A stretch of 64,000 nucleotides of DNA, taken from contig CP154954.1 of assembly GCA_039621445.1 (NCBI GenBank), positions 27,330,123 through 27,394,122 on the forward strand, read 5' to 3'. The stretch is from Euglena gracilis. Taxonomy: Eukaryota > Euglenida > Euglenophyceae > Euglenales. Positions within the stretch are counted from its first letter, which is position 1. Every line of letters begins with the position of its first letter. This document shows positions 46,901 through 58,438 of the stretch, piece by piece. Both the position numbers and the translations under genes were made by a program. The notes beneath the pieces are model-generated. The model saw nothing but the letters and a program-made list of their open reading frames with translations. It ran no database searches and was not told the DNA's origin.

Positions 46901-49900
46901 TCCAACATGAACACAAACAAAAAAAGGTCAGTTCAGTCGACCTGAAGTCGACTGAACTGATGTGTGTATGAGTTTCAAAATTTCTGGAATGTCGATGCTG
47001 CTCATATACTGCGTAGAAAAAGGCTGTCACCGCAGGGGAAGCCGCCGCAGATCTGACCAGAGATGTGTCCCATCAGTGCTGGCCGGGGACATTTCCTTCC
47101 GCGGATGGCACCCTTGCAGGTGGCGCCCAATACCTTCATTGGCTCGGGGGTGTTCTGCTGCGTGGTGCTGCTGTGCTTCACGGTGACGTGCGGCTACGCG
47201 ATGGTGCTGCCTTCCCTGTGGCCCCTGCCCAGGGGTGCCCCGGCAAGACGTGGCGTGAACTCGGGACTCCACTCTACCCCTGGACCTGACATTTAACCCT
47301 GGCCCTGTTCACAACGTTTTATTTCACAGCTGTCCAATGAGCATTTTCTGTGATGCACATGCACATGATTTCTGCGTCTTTGCTTTGTGAGAAACTCTGC
47401 AGAGTTTATGTGCTGAAGCTCTGGGAGGCTGCGTGATGAACCTGGCTTTTCCCCAACGTCTTTTTTTTGTGCGGTGCCCTTCGGCGCCGCACCGCCTGCC
47501 GCGGATGCAACACCTCGGGGCGAACCACGTGGAGTACTCCATCGCCGCCGCCAGCTTCAGCAGCGGCGCGTTCTGCGGCATGCTGGAGCCGGGGCATTCC
47601 TTACGCCGGGCCCCACCCTACCCCACCCCCCGGGGGGTCTTTAACGAATTCCCCGACTGCGGCTGGGGGCCCTGGCGGACCACCTCTCCCCGAAGCCCAT
47701 CCTGCTGATCGCCACCGGTCGGCCCGCCCCCTTGCTCGCTCCCTGGGTGGAGGGCGGAAGGAATCGCCCTGTCCCTGCGGAATGGCCCCCATCAACCATT
47801 CCCATGATTCACCTGAGGGTCCTCTCCGTTTCTAAAACGGCATTGCTAATGGTTAATTTTGAGGTACCTTGGGGGGGAATGATGTTGATTGGGGGTTGGC
47901 TGTTCGGAGTGGCCTCCTGGCGCAGTATGGCTCGAACAGACATTCATTTAGTGTGGTACACCAAGGTTGTCATTTTGTGGTTCACTGTGGACACCACAAT
48001 TTTTTTTGTGGTTCACCTGTGGACACCAAAATTTTTTTTGTGGTTCATTTGTGGACACCAAAAGTTTTTTTGTGGTTCACCTGTGGACACCAAAGTAATA
48101 TTTGTGGTGCACATGTGGACACCAAAAAATTTCCCACCGCTTGCTGACATTTGCATCATTTTCTTTCTCATCAACAGCAATGAAGCAATCTTCTTTGAAC
48201 ATATTTGACTCAGGCGGCCTAAGTTGGCCAAAAATTCTGGTGCTCTAAAAACAGAAGAGGAAGCGGAAAGCCACTTCCAAAAAAGGGTCATATTTTCGTT
48301 TTTTTTTGAAGAGGTTCTGATTTTGGCCAATTCCGGTGGACGTTTGGCTCACAGTAAAGGAGACCTATACAATCGAAAACAGACCTAAAAAGGCCAACTT
48401 ATCTTCGACTTCTAGTAAAATCAACAAAACCAATCAGAAATACATGAACAGGAAGAACCGACAAGAACAGGCGTTGTTTCTGCTGCCGTAGGCCCCGAAG
48501 GAACGAAACACAAAAATTAAAAAATGGAAGCGGTAAATATTGCATTCCGCTTCAAAAGCAGGAGATGTGCAACGAAAACTGAACACAATGAATCATACAG
48601 ATGAAATTTATGAAGATAGCAGAAACTGAACAAACTGAACAGAAATTGAATGTCATTATCCAAAGTGCATAATGCAAACACGTCAAACCACGCGGAGACA
48701 ATTGTACGATTTACGAAGGGTAGAACAGGCGAAACGATACAGACCTTCTGTTCATTTCCCCGTGCTCCACCTGGAAGGACATTTCGACATGACATTGGCG
48801 TAAAACCTGCAAAAAAAACAGAGCAAATATGAATCGGTTATCCGCTTCCTCAGGATGACATAATACTTTTTAACGGTCTCACAGTGCCAACCAGAATGAG
48901 GCTGACACTAACCCTTCTGAATGGAAAACTATGCTGAATGTGGTCTTTCATTGAATGGTCAAGTTGAAGATGTGACACCACAGCAATGAAGTGGCTTTCC
49001 GGCTCCTACCTCAAAACAAAGCACATGGCATTGCCGATTTTTCAGGCACTTTTTCAGGCATTGAGGCACTCGGCACTCAACTGACACCCCACAATGCCCC
49101 AGAACGCTCCCAATGTCCGCAGCCATGCCAAAGCCCCACAATAATGTCGCGTGTTTCTGCTTCCATGAAGCGGAATTCCGCTTCATTGACGCCAGTACTT
49201 AACTTTTTGATGGTATCCTTGTTGGGTAAGTTGTCTATACAGCACGTCTGCTTGAGAACTCTCGATAGCAATCTGTCCAATTTCAACTGCCACGCGTTGA
49301 GCCGGGGCCAAGGCTCACAACGTGGCTGAGGTGTCTAAAGATCAATCCGCCTTTGGGTGTAAATTTTATTTTTTTCGATCCTCAATCAATTTTTGTGGAC
49401 CACAAAATTTTTTGTGGACACCACAAAATTTTTTGTGGTTCACCTGTGGACACCAAAAATTTTTTTGTGGTTCACCTGTGGACACCAAAAAAAAATTTGT
49501 GGTTCACCTGTGGACACCAGAAAAAAATTTGTGGTTCACACGTCTTTTGTGAACCACACTAAATGAATGTCTGGGCTCGAAAGCAACACACCACCGGGCT
49601 GTCCTGTCCACCCCCCCTTTCCTGCGGCCGCAGGCGTCGCGACCCTCGGCTGCGCGCTCTACACGGTGCCGCTCAGCCCCGGGATGGTGTACCCGGCCCG
49701 CTTCCTCTGGGGCCTCGCGGCGGGGACGTGGCCGGTGGTGCTGGCCACCGTGCGCCGCTGCTCGGCGTCCATGGGGGAGCTCTCCCGCGCCACCATGCTG
49801 GCGTCCCAGGCCCAGACCCTCGGGTGATCCATGCCGTGTGCCTCTCGTGTTGTGTTTCATTGGTGTTACGTTGACACATGCCTTCTCTCCTGAGCTCCTG

Positions 49901-52900
49901 GCGTCTATTTTTATTTTCAGCGAAAACAGTGGCTGCAAATTCAGTTCCTTCAGTTTTTTCAGGCCACAGCCAAGCACCTGCAGATAAGCTGGCCTAAAAT
50001 GGCCGAAAATGGCCGAAAATGATAAATTTTTGCTTCATTAAATAATTTATGTCGTTGATGCCTTGAAGATTCAAGTGCCCAAAAATATTTTTTGACCTCC
50101 TGAATGAGGAAAATAGTTTTAAACAGCCTTGTTTTTATTGTGCTGATTTTGCGTCTGGCCCAATTCCAGAATTATTGTGCTACTTTGCAGGTATGTTGCC
50201 GGTCCTGGTGTTGCATGGCTGGCATCTCTTGTCGACACTTCAGTCACAGTGTACGAGGGAGTGGAGGTGTGGGTGACCCTGCATTGTCCCCATTTTCCCA
50301 TTTACCCTTTGCCCCGAGTTCAACCCCTCCCATATGTTAAATCTTTCCTCCCAATGCAAAATCATCCATAGCCCCTCGAGGCTTTTGATTTGTTGACCAA
50401 ACGTAGACCCTCTCCCCCGGGTCATGGATTTATTTAACGTCTGCGTGACCCCCTGGGGGGGGGGGTCAAGAGTGGGTAGGTCAGGTTGGGGCCGTTGACC
50501 CCCCCCAGGGGTGCGCCATATGGGTCAGTCTGGCCTGGCCGAAGTTTGGGCTGAAATTTGTTTCAAGGGTTTTCAGCTGATTTTCAGGTGGGTTTTGGGT
50601 GGGTGGGTGGGTCGACCCCTGGGGGGGGGGGGGGCTTGTGTGGGTTGGTTTTTTTTGAAAAAGAAAACAGTGGGTGGGGTGCCCACCCACTACCATGCGA
50701 AATTATGTGCCGGATCACCTCTTCCTTCCAATACAGGCTTCTTTTTAAGGAAGTATGCACCCCATGGGTGCAAAGGGCAGGCAGGGGGATGGGGCATTTT
50801 CGACCCCCGGGGGGATCAGGTTTTGGGGTGGGTAGTGCTATAGCACCCCCCCCCCCGGCACCGAAGGCACCGGGGCCCAAGAAATGGCCATTTTCAAGGG
50901 GGAAAATGGCTTGGTCGGCGGGGTCCAAACCCGACCCCCCCCCCGGGGGGGGGGGGGGGCCTGCTATGCCATAGCACAAGGGACCCCCCAGGGTTAGAAG
51001 CCTGAATCCATTTCCCATTTCCTCCCCCGGACAATTCCGCATCAGTTCTCTGTGTTCCAAACCTCGGGGGGGGGTGACCTGAACAGCGCGCCGGCCAGCA
51101 ACATCGTGTCTCGAATGACCTGCGCTCAGGTGCAATGGCTGCTGCCCGCCGTCATCGCCGCTGCCCTCCTGCTGTGCTGCTTCGGGCACGGAGCTTTTCG
51201 AAGCCCCCCCCCAGGCGGAGGGAGGGAATGCCATCGTTTCGACACAGACCAGCCAAAGCACCCCATGGCAAGTGTTCGGCGGGGGGGGGGGGGGGGGGGG
51301 CGTCCCGATCGTGGCCAGGGCGGGGGAAAGGTCCGTCGGGGCAGTGCCATGGCAGTCCTGAATTGGCCGGGCCGGCCGGAGCGCGGGGCCGACGTCCGCC
51401 GAAAGACCCCGGCCGGTGTGAGTGCCCCCCCCCCCTTCGCTCCATTCGCTTCCCCAATGGCCGCTTTTAGCTTCGCTTCAGCTGCCATCGGCGGCACTGT
51501 GCTTAGGATGCAGCAGCGGTGGTGCCCTCGCCTCTCTCAGGGCTGTGGGCCATCATTGGTCTCCAAATGGTGGTGGCCAGGCCCTCTTCAGCCTGCAGGC
51601 ACAACGGGACTTCACCAATCTGCATTGACATTCCGTTGTTTCTTTTGTGGTGTCCAGCGGAAACGAATGCACTAAAAACATGAGATGCAGATTCCCCTTT
51701 TTTGTCGTTTTATTTTTCTTTTTTTTCATTATGTTAATTTTTGTGTATTTTTCCTGGTAGGCTCAGGCTTTTTGGTCAGAGACAAACGTTAGGCTGTCCT
51801 TTTCACACTCAAGCTGTCATTTGGTTGACTTGCACATTTGCGCAAATGGACGCTCTTTTCACCTCCTTTCACCTCGTCTTGGTTTTTGCAGTTCTGGTTG
51901 CACCTGTGTTTATGGAGAGACCCGTTTCTCAGGGGTTGAACCCAGAGAACCGCCATATAATTAGTGTTTTTCTGCAAAATAAAACGAAAATTTTGTTCCC
52001 CCTGGGTCTCACCCCCGAGGCATGAAATATGCCTGAAAACCCTGGTCTGGTCCACCGCATTTTTTTGAGTGGCAATTGTGAGCGCCAGGTGTTCTGGAGG
52101 TGGGTGACAGGTCCACCCCTTTGAAGCCCTGCAGCACCATGCGGTGGATTTTGAAGTGGTGGTGGTACTCATGTAGTGGTGCATTTTCACATCTACCACA
52201 AGCACCGAAGGTGGAAACGGAATGTCAGAGTCGGCCAATTTAATGGTGGGATATGTATTGGGCCTCAACCACACGGCAGCGTGTACAATGATCCAACATT
52301 TTGAAAATCTCCTTTTTTGCACAGTGTGTATGTTTCGGATAATGCAACCGCAAGTTTCATATTTAATTCCTCCCTTTTTCATATTTTACCCCCATTTTTG
52401 TTCGGTGATTGCAAAAGCAATTGCTCTTCTACCAAGGATGCCCAGCAGGCTTCTTTTGAGGAAGTGCTCACCTGGGGGGGGTGCTATGGGCCCCACACAC
52501 CCGGCATCTGTGTTTGGTGACCGCCCAATTGCCTTATCAACATGGGATGTTGCAAGAACAATTTTATACAGGTATGACTGAACCCTGAGCTGACCCCCCC
52601 CGTTGATTTTTTTAATGAAATATTTGCACAAGTACGCAAATGCACCAATAAATTTGGACGACTGTGCGCATGTCCATGGTGCATTTGCACAATTGAGCAA
52701 ATGAAAAGCTCAAAATAATTCATCTGTGCAAGTGTGCAAATGCATCCGCCATTCAGATGTTTAAAAACGATACATAACACCTCCCTTCTGGGTTCGAAGT
52801 TGGGCAGTTGTGCCGGCTTAAAGACCTTTTTTTTCTGGCACCTAAACCTCAAAGTAAACTCCAATGAAAGGTTCTGGCCATAAATAAAAAAAAACGAGTT

Positions 52901-55644
52901 TAAAAATGCTATGGTTGTTGGTTGAAGAGGAGAGGTCGAGGGATTTGTTACAACTGCCTCCGGGTGCCAAGAAAGCCTGCCAGTGAACTGCCTCTTGGCT
53001 GCAATCTTAGCAGTGGTTGAATGCACCGGTCCCGCGATCACCATCACGGAATACGGCTGGTCGACCACCCAGGTGTTTTTGCACAGTGTGTTATTTCTGG
53101 GTCAAGGTTGGGTTTTGGGTTTTGAGTCCCCCCCAAAAAGTTTGTTTTTGGTGTACCCCCAAAAACACCAAAATTTGTGTTTTTGGGACCCCCTCTTTGA
53201 AAAAATTAACCCCTAACCCCTAACCACCTAAAAAGGGTCGATTTTGGCCAAGATAAGCGATTTTTTCAAAATTTTCTGCACCTGCGGCGCCAAAAACTAT
53301 ATCTCACCCCCCTCTGGGCCCCCCGGGGATGCAGTCCAGCCGGACCCACCCCAACCCCCCCGGGGATGCGGCCTTAAATAATCCCTGGGGCTGCAGCCAG
53401 AATCGAACCACCGACCCCCCGCGTGCAAAGCAGGATTCCTGTCCAACACGTCCAAAAGGATGGAAGCGCACGGGGGGGGCAGTGCTTTTACAAGGCCGGT
53501 GTTTATACACCGGGGGGGGGGGGGGCGGAATGGTACAACAAAATTGTGGATTCTGATAAGGGGTGATCGTTGGAATCCAGATTATTATTTTCAGAGGGAA
53601 AAGCATGCCCTCCAGAATTGTGGCCTCTGATTGGGGGGGGGGTGGCAGGGGGGTGTGATCATTGTTCTACCTCCCTCCAAATAATACCCCCCCAAATAAT
53701 ACCCCTTTCTCGGGGCCCGACTTCGGCCACCGAAATAATACCCCCCGGATTTTTGACCTGAAAATGTAGGTAAAAATCACAATCTCTGACAAAAAATTAC
53801 GAAAAAAAATTGATTTTTCTGGGTCATCTGGCCTCCAAAGAATGCTAAATTTCGTGAAAAAGTACAAAAAATGACACCAAAGGAGGGTTTTGGAGCTATT
53901 TTTGCTCCTACGGAACTTCGGAAAATTTCGAAAAATTTTGGGAAATAATACCCCCCCCAAATAATACCCCCCTGGCCGGGACTTCGGGCGAAAAAATAAT
54001 GCCCCGGGGGGTATTATTTGGGGGGGGGTTACATGTCTCGAACAGAAAATTGCATTTTGGGGCATTTTGAAAGGCCTTGTGGCTCCAAAAATTTTCAGGA
54101 TACAAAATTGTACTAACTAAACTAACTGGACTAACTGGGTGGGGGAAGGTCTGACCATTGGAAAAAAAAACGCCAGAAAGCGTTTCAAGCAGGCGGGGAG
54201 TGTTCAGGACAACTCTGAGCGACAGCCCCTTTGTGATTTTGCGGATGTCGACCATTGTTTCCCATGGTTTTCTCTCATCATCAATGCAGACCCAAATTTT
54301 TGATTTTTGGGTACCCCCCAAAAATTTTGGGCCGATTTTGGGACCACCAAAAAATACAAATACAAAACCCAACCTTGTCTGGGTGTATGTGCATGTCCCC
54401 CCCCCCGGAAATTGCCATGCCAGAGGAATTGCCATCGTTGGTTGGCTTCAATAGTGAGGTTATCAGCAGATCAAATTCTTGTGGGGGTGCGTAACAGTGA
54501 AATCGTCCGGGTCAGAACGGGGTCCCGGATGATTTTTATTTTTTTTCTTCATTTGTGTACACACCACACCCTGTCCCCAATAAATTTGCCGAGGGCCTCC
54601 TTTATGACGTGGCTTTGGGCAGCAACGCCTCAGACAATTATTTGGGCACTGCACATTTTTAGGTTGCGCATTATTAGCACATGATTAACTAATTGAATTT
54701 ATCTGTCCTTCTTTCCTGCCTGGGTTGGAATCCCTTGAAAGGAATGCATCGATGTGTGCGTCATCTGATCATATGTTGTCCGATGAGAGGGGAACCAAAA
54801 GCAATGTTTTCATTACATAAAAGCGAGGGCGAAGTTCCCTCTCATTTCCCACCAATTGAAGCAGACACAACCACAGCTGCAAAAAATGATATTAGCAGCA
54901 TAAATGATGTATTCAGGTGAAATAATGTGGAGGATGTCTCTTTTTGTTGCTCTTCCTCAGAACGCAGTCTTCTGGTTTGGGCAGGCCATCATTGGCTTCT
55001 GCACCTCCACTCTTCTGAGTGGAGGGATTGTTGAGAGATGGTCGACGGCGCCACCCCATTTGTCCGTTGAGATGTGGCTAGGTGTGTGGATTGTGTCTTT
55101 CAGATGGGCCCCAAGTTCCTGCTTTATGTGATTTCCTTCGCAGGAGTGTGGAACAGAGGTATAGTATTTGTGTGCTGAAGTCCCAGGCTGGGGGGTGTAT
55201 ACTTGGAGGCTCAAAATGGTTAAAACTTACAGGTTTTGAGGCTTGCTTTCAGCGGCAGTTCTGGATGCAAAAAAAAGCACTCCGGCAGCCATCCCCCCCC
55301 AGCAGTCGGCCGGGCCACACCCCGGAACCTTTCTCCGGCTGGCCAGCCTCCCGTATACCCTCCAAACGTCCCCCATTGTTTCCTCTCTGATTGCCCATTA
55401 CTTTAAGGAATGCCTCGCAGCCAATGCCTTCTGCCTGGCGCAAGGGTTGCCGGACGACATTGTTTGAAGGACCAAATCTTGGCCAAAACAGACTGGCCCC
55501 TTTTCTGCTCTGTTGGACCTCGACCTCCCCACCCAGCACCCCCCTTCCAGCTCAGGGGGACCGCAGCAACTCCGCCTTCGCCCACGCCCTCGTCCTCCTC
55601 ATGTCAGCGGTCCAGACGCCGATCAGGGCCACCCACCGCCTGGG
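43941..55644 (+). CDS. Major-facilitator transporter gene, MFSD8/CLN7-like, multi-exon
   Basis: First exon 43941-43998 (ATG, donor GTGAGC) gives a Pro/Ser-rich cytosolic start. Later exons: about 46298-46550, 47120-47234 (TM1 'VVLLCFTVTCGYAMVLPSLW'), about 47500-47592 (TM2 'SIAAASFSSGAFCGML'), about 47660-47717 ('GALADHLSPKPILLIATG', the MFS loop 2-3 signature), 49634-49823 ('ARFLWGLAAGTWPVVLATV'), 50191-50266 ('YVAGPGVAWLAS'), about 51085-51415, 52984-53072 ('LAVVECTGPAITITEYGW'), 54961-55029, 55104 to about 55145, 55303-55461 and 55556-55644. Phases agree at 46550/47120, 47717/49634, 49823/50191 and 55461/55556. Family members are lysosomal or endosomal membrane carriers; the substrate cannot be read here. 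At least eleven membrane segments are visible. TM12 may be at 57632 or 62885. TM2/TM3 exon edges lack GT/AG. Confidence 0.7.
44575..46271. mobile_element. hAT-like element, copy A of the CAGACATTC family (1,697 bp)
   Basis: Inverted ends CAGACATTCATTTAGTGTGG and CCACACTAAATGAATGTCTG. The 8-bp flank CTCCCTCC is exact at 44567-44574 and 46272-46279. Both ends hold about 31-bp direct repeats ('GTGGTTCACCTGTGGACACC'). The interior carries several AAGCGG...CCGCTT palindromes and short frames on both strands with no transposase motif. It is inserted in the intron between the first two transporter exons. Confidence 0.9.
46298..46550 (+). CDS. Probable second exon of the transporter gene
   Basis: It lies 27 bp after the end of element A. 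The frame reads 'LSDELRSHAELIGESDVMVP' and 'GKFDGDYVLRSVTELEVRAK', then ends with donor CAG|GTAGGC in phase 0, which joins the TM1 exon at 47120. It would be the cytosolic N-terminal region before TM1. The start is uncertain, and an internal GTGTGT donor at 46416 is possible. Confidence 0.45.
46930..46960. repeat. Perfect 13-bp stem hairpin
   Basis: 'CAGTTCAGTCGAC', a 5-base loop, then the exact complement. It lies in the intron before the TM1 exon; no function assigned. Confidence 0.8.
47937..49573. mobile_element. hAT-like element, copy B of the CAGACATTC family (1,637 bp)
   Basis: Same ends and layout as 44575-46271, in the same orientation. The 8-bp flank GGCTCGAA is exact at 47929-47936 and 49574-49581. 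Differences from copy A are small indels, including loss of about 120 bp corresponding to 45170-45310. It is inserted in the intron between the exons ending at 47717 and starting at 49634. Confidence 0.92.
49634..49823 (+). CDS. Exon: TM3-TM4 of the MFSD8-like transporter
   Basis: Acceptor GCCGCAG at 49627-49633, donor GTGATC at 49824. The one base left at 47717 completes a Gly codon. The peptide runs 'GVATLGCALYTVPLSPGM' and 'ARFLWGLAAGTWPVVLATV', then an 'SMGELSRATMLASQAQTLG' segment like the R-x-x-x-M-x-x-x-Q-x-L-G loop after TM4 in MFSD8-like proteins. It joins in phase to 'YVAGPGVAW' at 50191. Confidence 0.75.
50734..51004. mobile_element. hAT-like MITE, decayed
   Basis: Ends CAGGCTTCTTTTTAAGG and GGGTTAGAAGCCTG. 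Flanks do not match clearly. Fragments starting the same way ('CTTCTTTTTAAGGAAGT') are at 17628 and 52448. Confidence 0.5.
53390..53472 (-). tRNA. tRNA-like sequence (possible Ala-TGC), degenerate
   Basis: Read on the - strand it has a near A-box 'TGGACGTGTTGG', a 5-bp anticodon-type stem around loop TTTGCAC (anticodon TGC if real), and a B-box 'GGTTCGATTC'. The acceptor stem and T-stem do not pair properly, so it is more likely a tRNA pseudogene or a SINE head than a working gene. Confidence 0.35.
53668..54031. mobile_element. TA-flanked element with C/G-run ends
   Basis: Left 'TACCTCCCTCCAAATAATACC', right 'GGTATTATTTGGGGGGGGG' then TTA, inverted. 'AAATAATACCCCCC' recurs inside. About 350 bp; no frame. 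Similar ends appear at 62680-62765 and 12600-12640. Confidence 0.6.
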
Positions 55645-55652
55645 GTGTTGAC

Positions 55653-57623
55653 TAACCCCCCCCCCCAACTAAGACCCCAGGTCTGCCTTTTGGCTCGTTG
55701 CTGAAAATTTCAAGGGGGGGTCTTATTTGGGGGGGAGTCTCTTTTTTTTTGGAGTTTTGAAAAATTCAACCGAAGAAGGCCTCCCCACAGAAGGGTCCAA
55801 AAACAGGGCCAAAATAGGGCCATTTTTGGCAATGAGCAAAATTTAAAAAAAAGGCAATTTCGACACATGCAACATGGACAAAAATCGAAAAACTTCAAAA
55901 ATAACCCATTTGGGAGCATCTTTTAGGGGGGGTCGCTGAGCTCTTATCCCTTTATGGGTAATAGCGAAGCTTACCACTGGGGGAAAGGGGGGGTTGACCC
56001 CTCACCCCCCCCCCCGCCCTTGGTAGACCGTGAAAACCGCGGATTATCACCATGACCTCGGCTCCGTTCCTTCCCGGATTTTTTTTTCAGCCGCGAGCGA
56101 CCGGATTTCTAGTTTCCGAATCACCCCCGTTTGACCCCCAACTCCCCGCCAGGCCCGAGTTATTCACGCGCGAAGGGGTCCAAACTGGGTTGGATTGGCC
56201 CGCCCCCCCCCCTTCCAACTCTGCCATTTCGCCGGGGTCCAAAAATCGGTCAAAAATTCGATTTTTCGAAAATATCTCGACAAAACGGATATTATCTCCG
56301 GAAATGTCGTTCTGGCGAAATGTACCCCTGGAGGCCCTCTATCGCCCCCCATTCGCCATTTTGGCCGCCGGCACGCCTGGCCCATGTTCCGGCGCACTTT
56401 TGCGGCCCAAAACAGCCATTTTGGGGTGTTTATTGGACCATTTTTACTCAAAAAATATTTTTTCCAAAATATCTCCACAGCGAAGCAAAATCAAATAAAA
56501 TGTCCGGAGAGCAAAAATGAAGCCCTTGGAATGCCCTATCCAACCACGCATTATTTTTCCCCCAACTCTTCCTGTAGCCCGAGTTACGGTCATTTTTGGC
56601 CAGTTTTGGCCCAATTCTGGGGCGGGCCATTTTGGGCTCTTTTTGGGGCCAAAAAATCGATGTTTTCAAAATATCTCGGAAATGAAGCAAAATCAAAGGA
56701 AATGCCCAGAGACCTAAATTGAATCCCTTGGAATGCCCTATCTAACAGTATTTGATTTCCCCGCAGCTCCCTGCCTCGCCCAAAATATGGCCGATTTACG
56801 GCCCAAAACAGCGCGGCAGGCTTGCGACTCAGCTGTTTTTGGCCCTTTTTTGGGTCAAAAAAGCATTTTTTTCTAAAATTTCTCAAATATGGTGGGGAGT
56901 CAAAGGAAATGTCCGGTGACCTAAATTGAAGCCCTTAAAATGCCCTATCTAACAGCATTTTGATTTCCCCACAACTCTCCACCTAGCCCGAGTTGCGGCC
57001 ATTTTTCGCCCGATTTTGGCCACTTTGTACAGTTTTGGCCTGTTTTGACTTGGCCGTTTTTTTGGCCATTTTTGGGTTAAAAAGGTCGGAAAAATATCGA
57101 AAACATTTTTGTCTGAAACGATGTTTTTGTTGGCCTCCTGGACCCGGAAAAGCTGTTTTTAAACCAAAAATGAGTGTTTTTCGACCCCCCCCCCCGTTTT
57201 TGGCCCAAAACCCATGGACTTTGGAAAAAATCGAAAAAAAATTGCCCAGAACGATGTTTCTTGGCCTCTCAGACCCGGAAAACCTGTTTTTGAGCCGAAA
57301 ATGAGCGTTTTTTGAACCCCCCCAGCACCCCGTTTTTGGAAAGTCGAAAGAAATTGAAAAATTTTCTTGTCCGAAACGATGTTTTTTCGGCCTCCCGGAC
57401 CCGGAAAACCTGTTTGTAAGTCACAAATAATGCGAATTTTGCAATGCTCGTCTTTACGGCCGTCCATTACGTGCAAGTCCCATTAAGAGCTCAGCACTAC
57501 TGAAAACCTGGTCTACGTTGTAGATTATTCCCGAAAACTCCAGGGGGGGGTCTTATTTTTTGAGGGCGGTCAGATTTTTGCTGAAAATCGTCAGGGGGGT
57601 TGGGTCTTATTTGGGGGGGGTTA
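55653..57623. mobile_element. TA-flanked element (about 2 kb) with C/G-run ends, carrying a nested element
   Basis: The left end TAACCCCC then 'AACTAAGACC' and the right end 'GGTCTTATTTGGGGGGGG' then TTA are inverted, bounded by TA. It contains 55931-57497. It starts 9 bases after the transporter exon that ends at 55644. Confidence 0.6.
55931..57497. mobile_element. Inverted-repeat element with 'GCTGAGCTCTTA' ends, larger copy
   Basis: GCTGAGCTCTTATCCCTTTA at the left and TAAGAGCTCAGC at the right. It is made of diverged tandem units of roughly 190-300 bp containing 'CCGAGTTACGGCCATTTTT', 'AAATATCTC' and 'GACCCGGAAAA'. No transposase seen. Relatives at 25711-26533 and inside 7640-8160. Confidence 0.7.
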
Positions 57624-57631
57624 CAACCGAG

Positions 57632-57712
57632 TGATGATGCCGGTTGTGGTTGTTTCCATTGTGGTGTTTGGGATGCTGATGATTGGCCAAGGGTTGCTTA
57701 TGTTTGTGGGGC
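57632..57712 (+). CDS. Possible transmembrane exon after the TA-flanked element
   Basis: The frame 'MMPVVVVSIVVFGMLMIGQG' plus 'LLMFV' is strongly hydrophobic and would suit a late membrane segment of the transporter. The phase from 55644 does not fit this frame, and the acceptor is only CCGAG. Just after it, 'CAGGAATTTTCTTAAG' begins another repeat fragment. Confidence 0.3.
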
Positions 57713-58438
57713 TAGCCGCAGGAATTTTCTTAAGCCGAAGGGGACCCCCAGCATTTTTTCCCCCAGCCAGCAGCTCCCAGGCGGGCTGCCCCCCCCCCCC
57801 CCGAGATATGCTGAAATAAAGTTGAAACCAGCTCAACACAGTCAGGTGCTGAAGATTCTGGTGCAAGGCACCCAAATTTTTTGAAGATTGGGGCCAGGGG
57901 TTTTCTTAAGCCGGAGGGACCATATCCCCGGGGGGCGGGGCATCCAGCCAGCCAGCCAGCCAGCAGTTCCCAGCCAGGGTGCAGGCAACTTTATTTTAGC
58001 GGACCCCGGGAGAGGCGGACCGAAAAAAGGGGGCTAAAAATGGCTTTTTTTGAGGGGGTTTTTTGGGGTCTTCACCTTAATTTATCGAGGTGAAGACCCC
58101 CAAAACCCCCCTTTTGGCTAAGTCTCAACAACCCAGGTGGATTGGACATTTTGCCATTTTTCGGCTACCCGCCAGGTCCAGCTGCAAGCCAGCCAGACCC
58201 CTCTCCCTGGATCCACCCCTTGGGTGTGCAGCCAACACCTTTTCAGCCAGCACCTTTTTCTAACAGGCTGATGGGACCCCGCCTTTCCTTGAGATAACCC
58301 CGTTTCACCACACAAGATGGTGAGATTTGAATACAGACACACACACACACACACACACATACACACACACACACACCACACACCACACACACACGGATGA
58401 TATACATACATATATATACACATATGCATGCATATATG

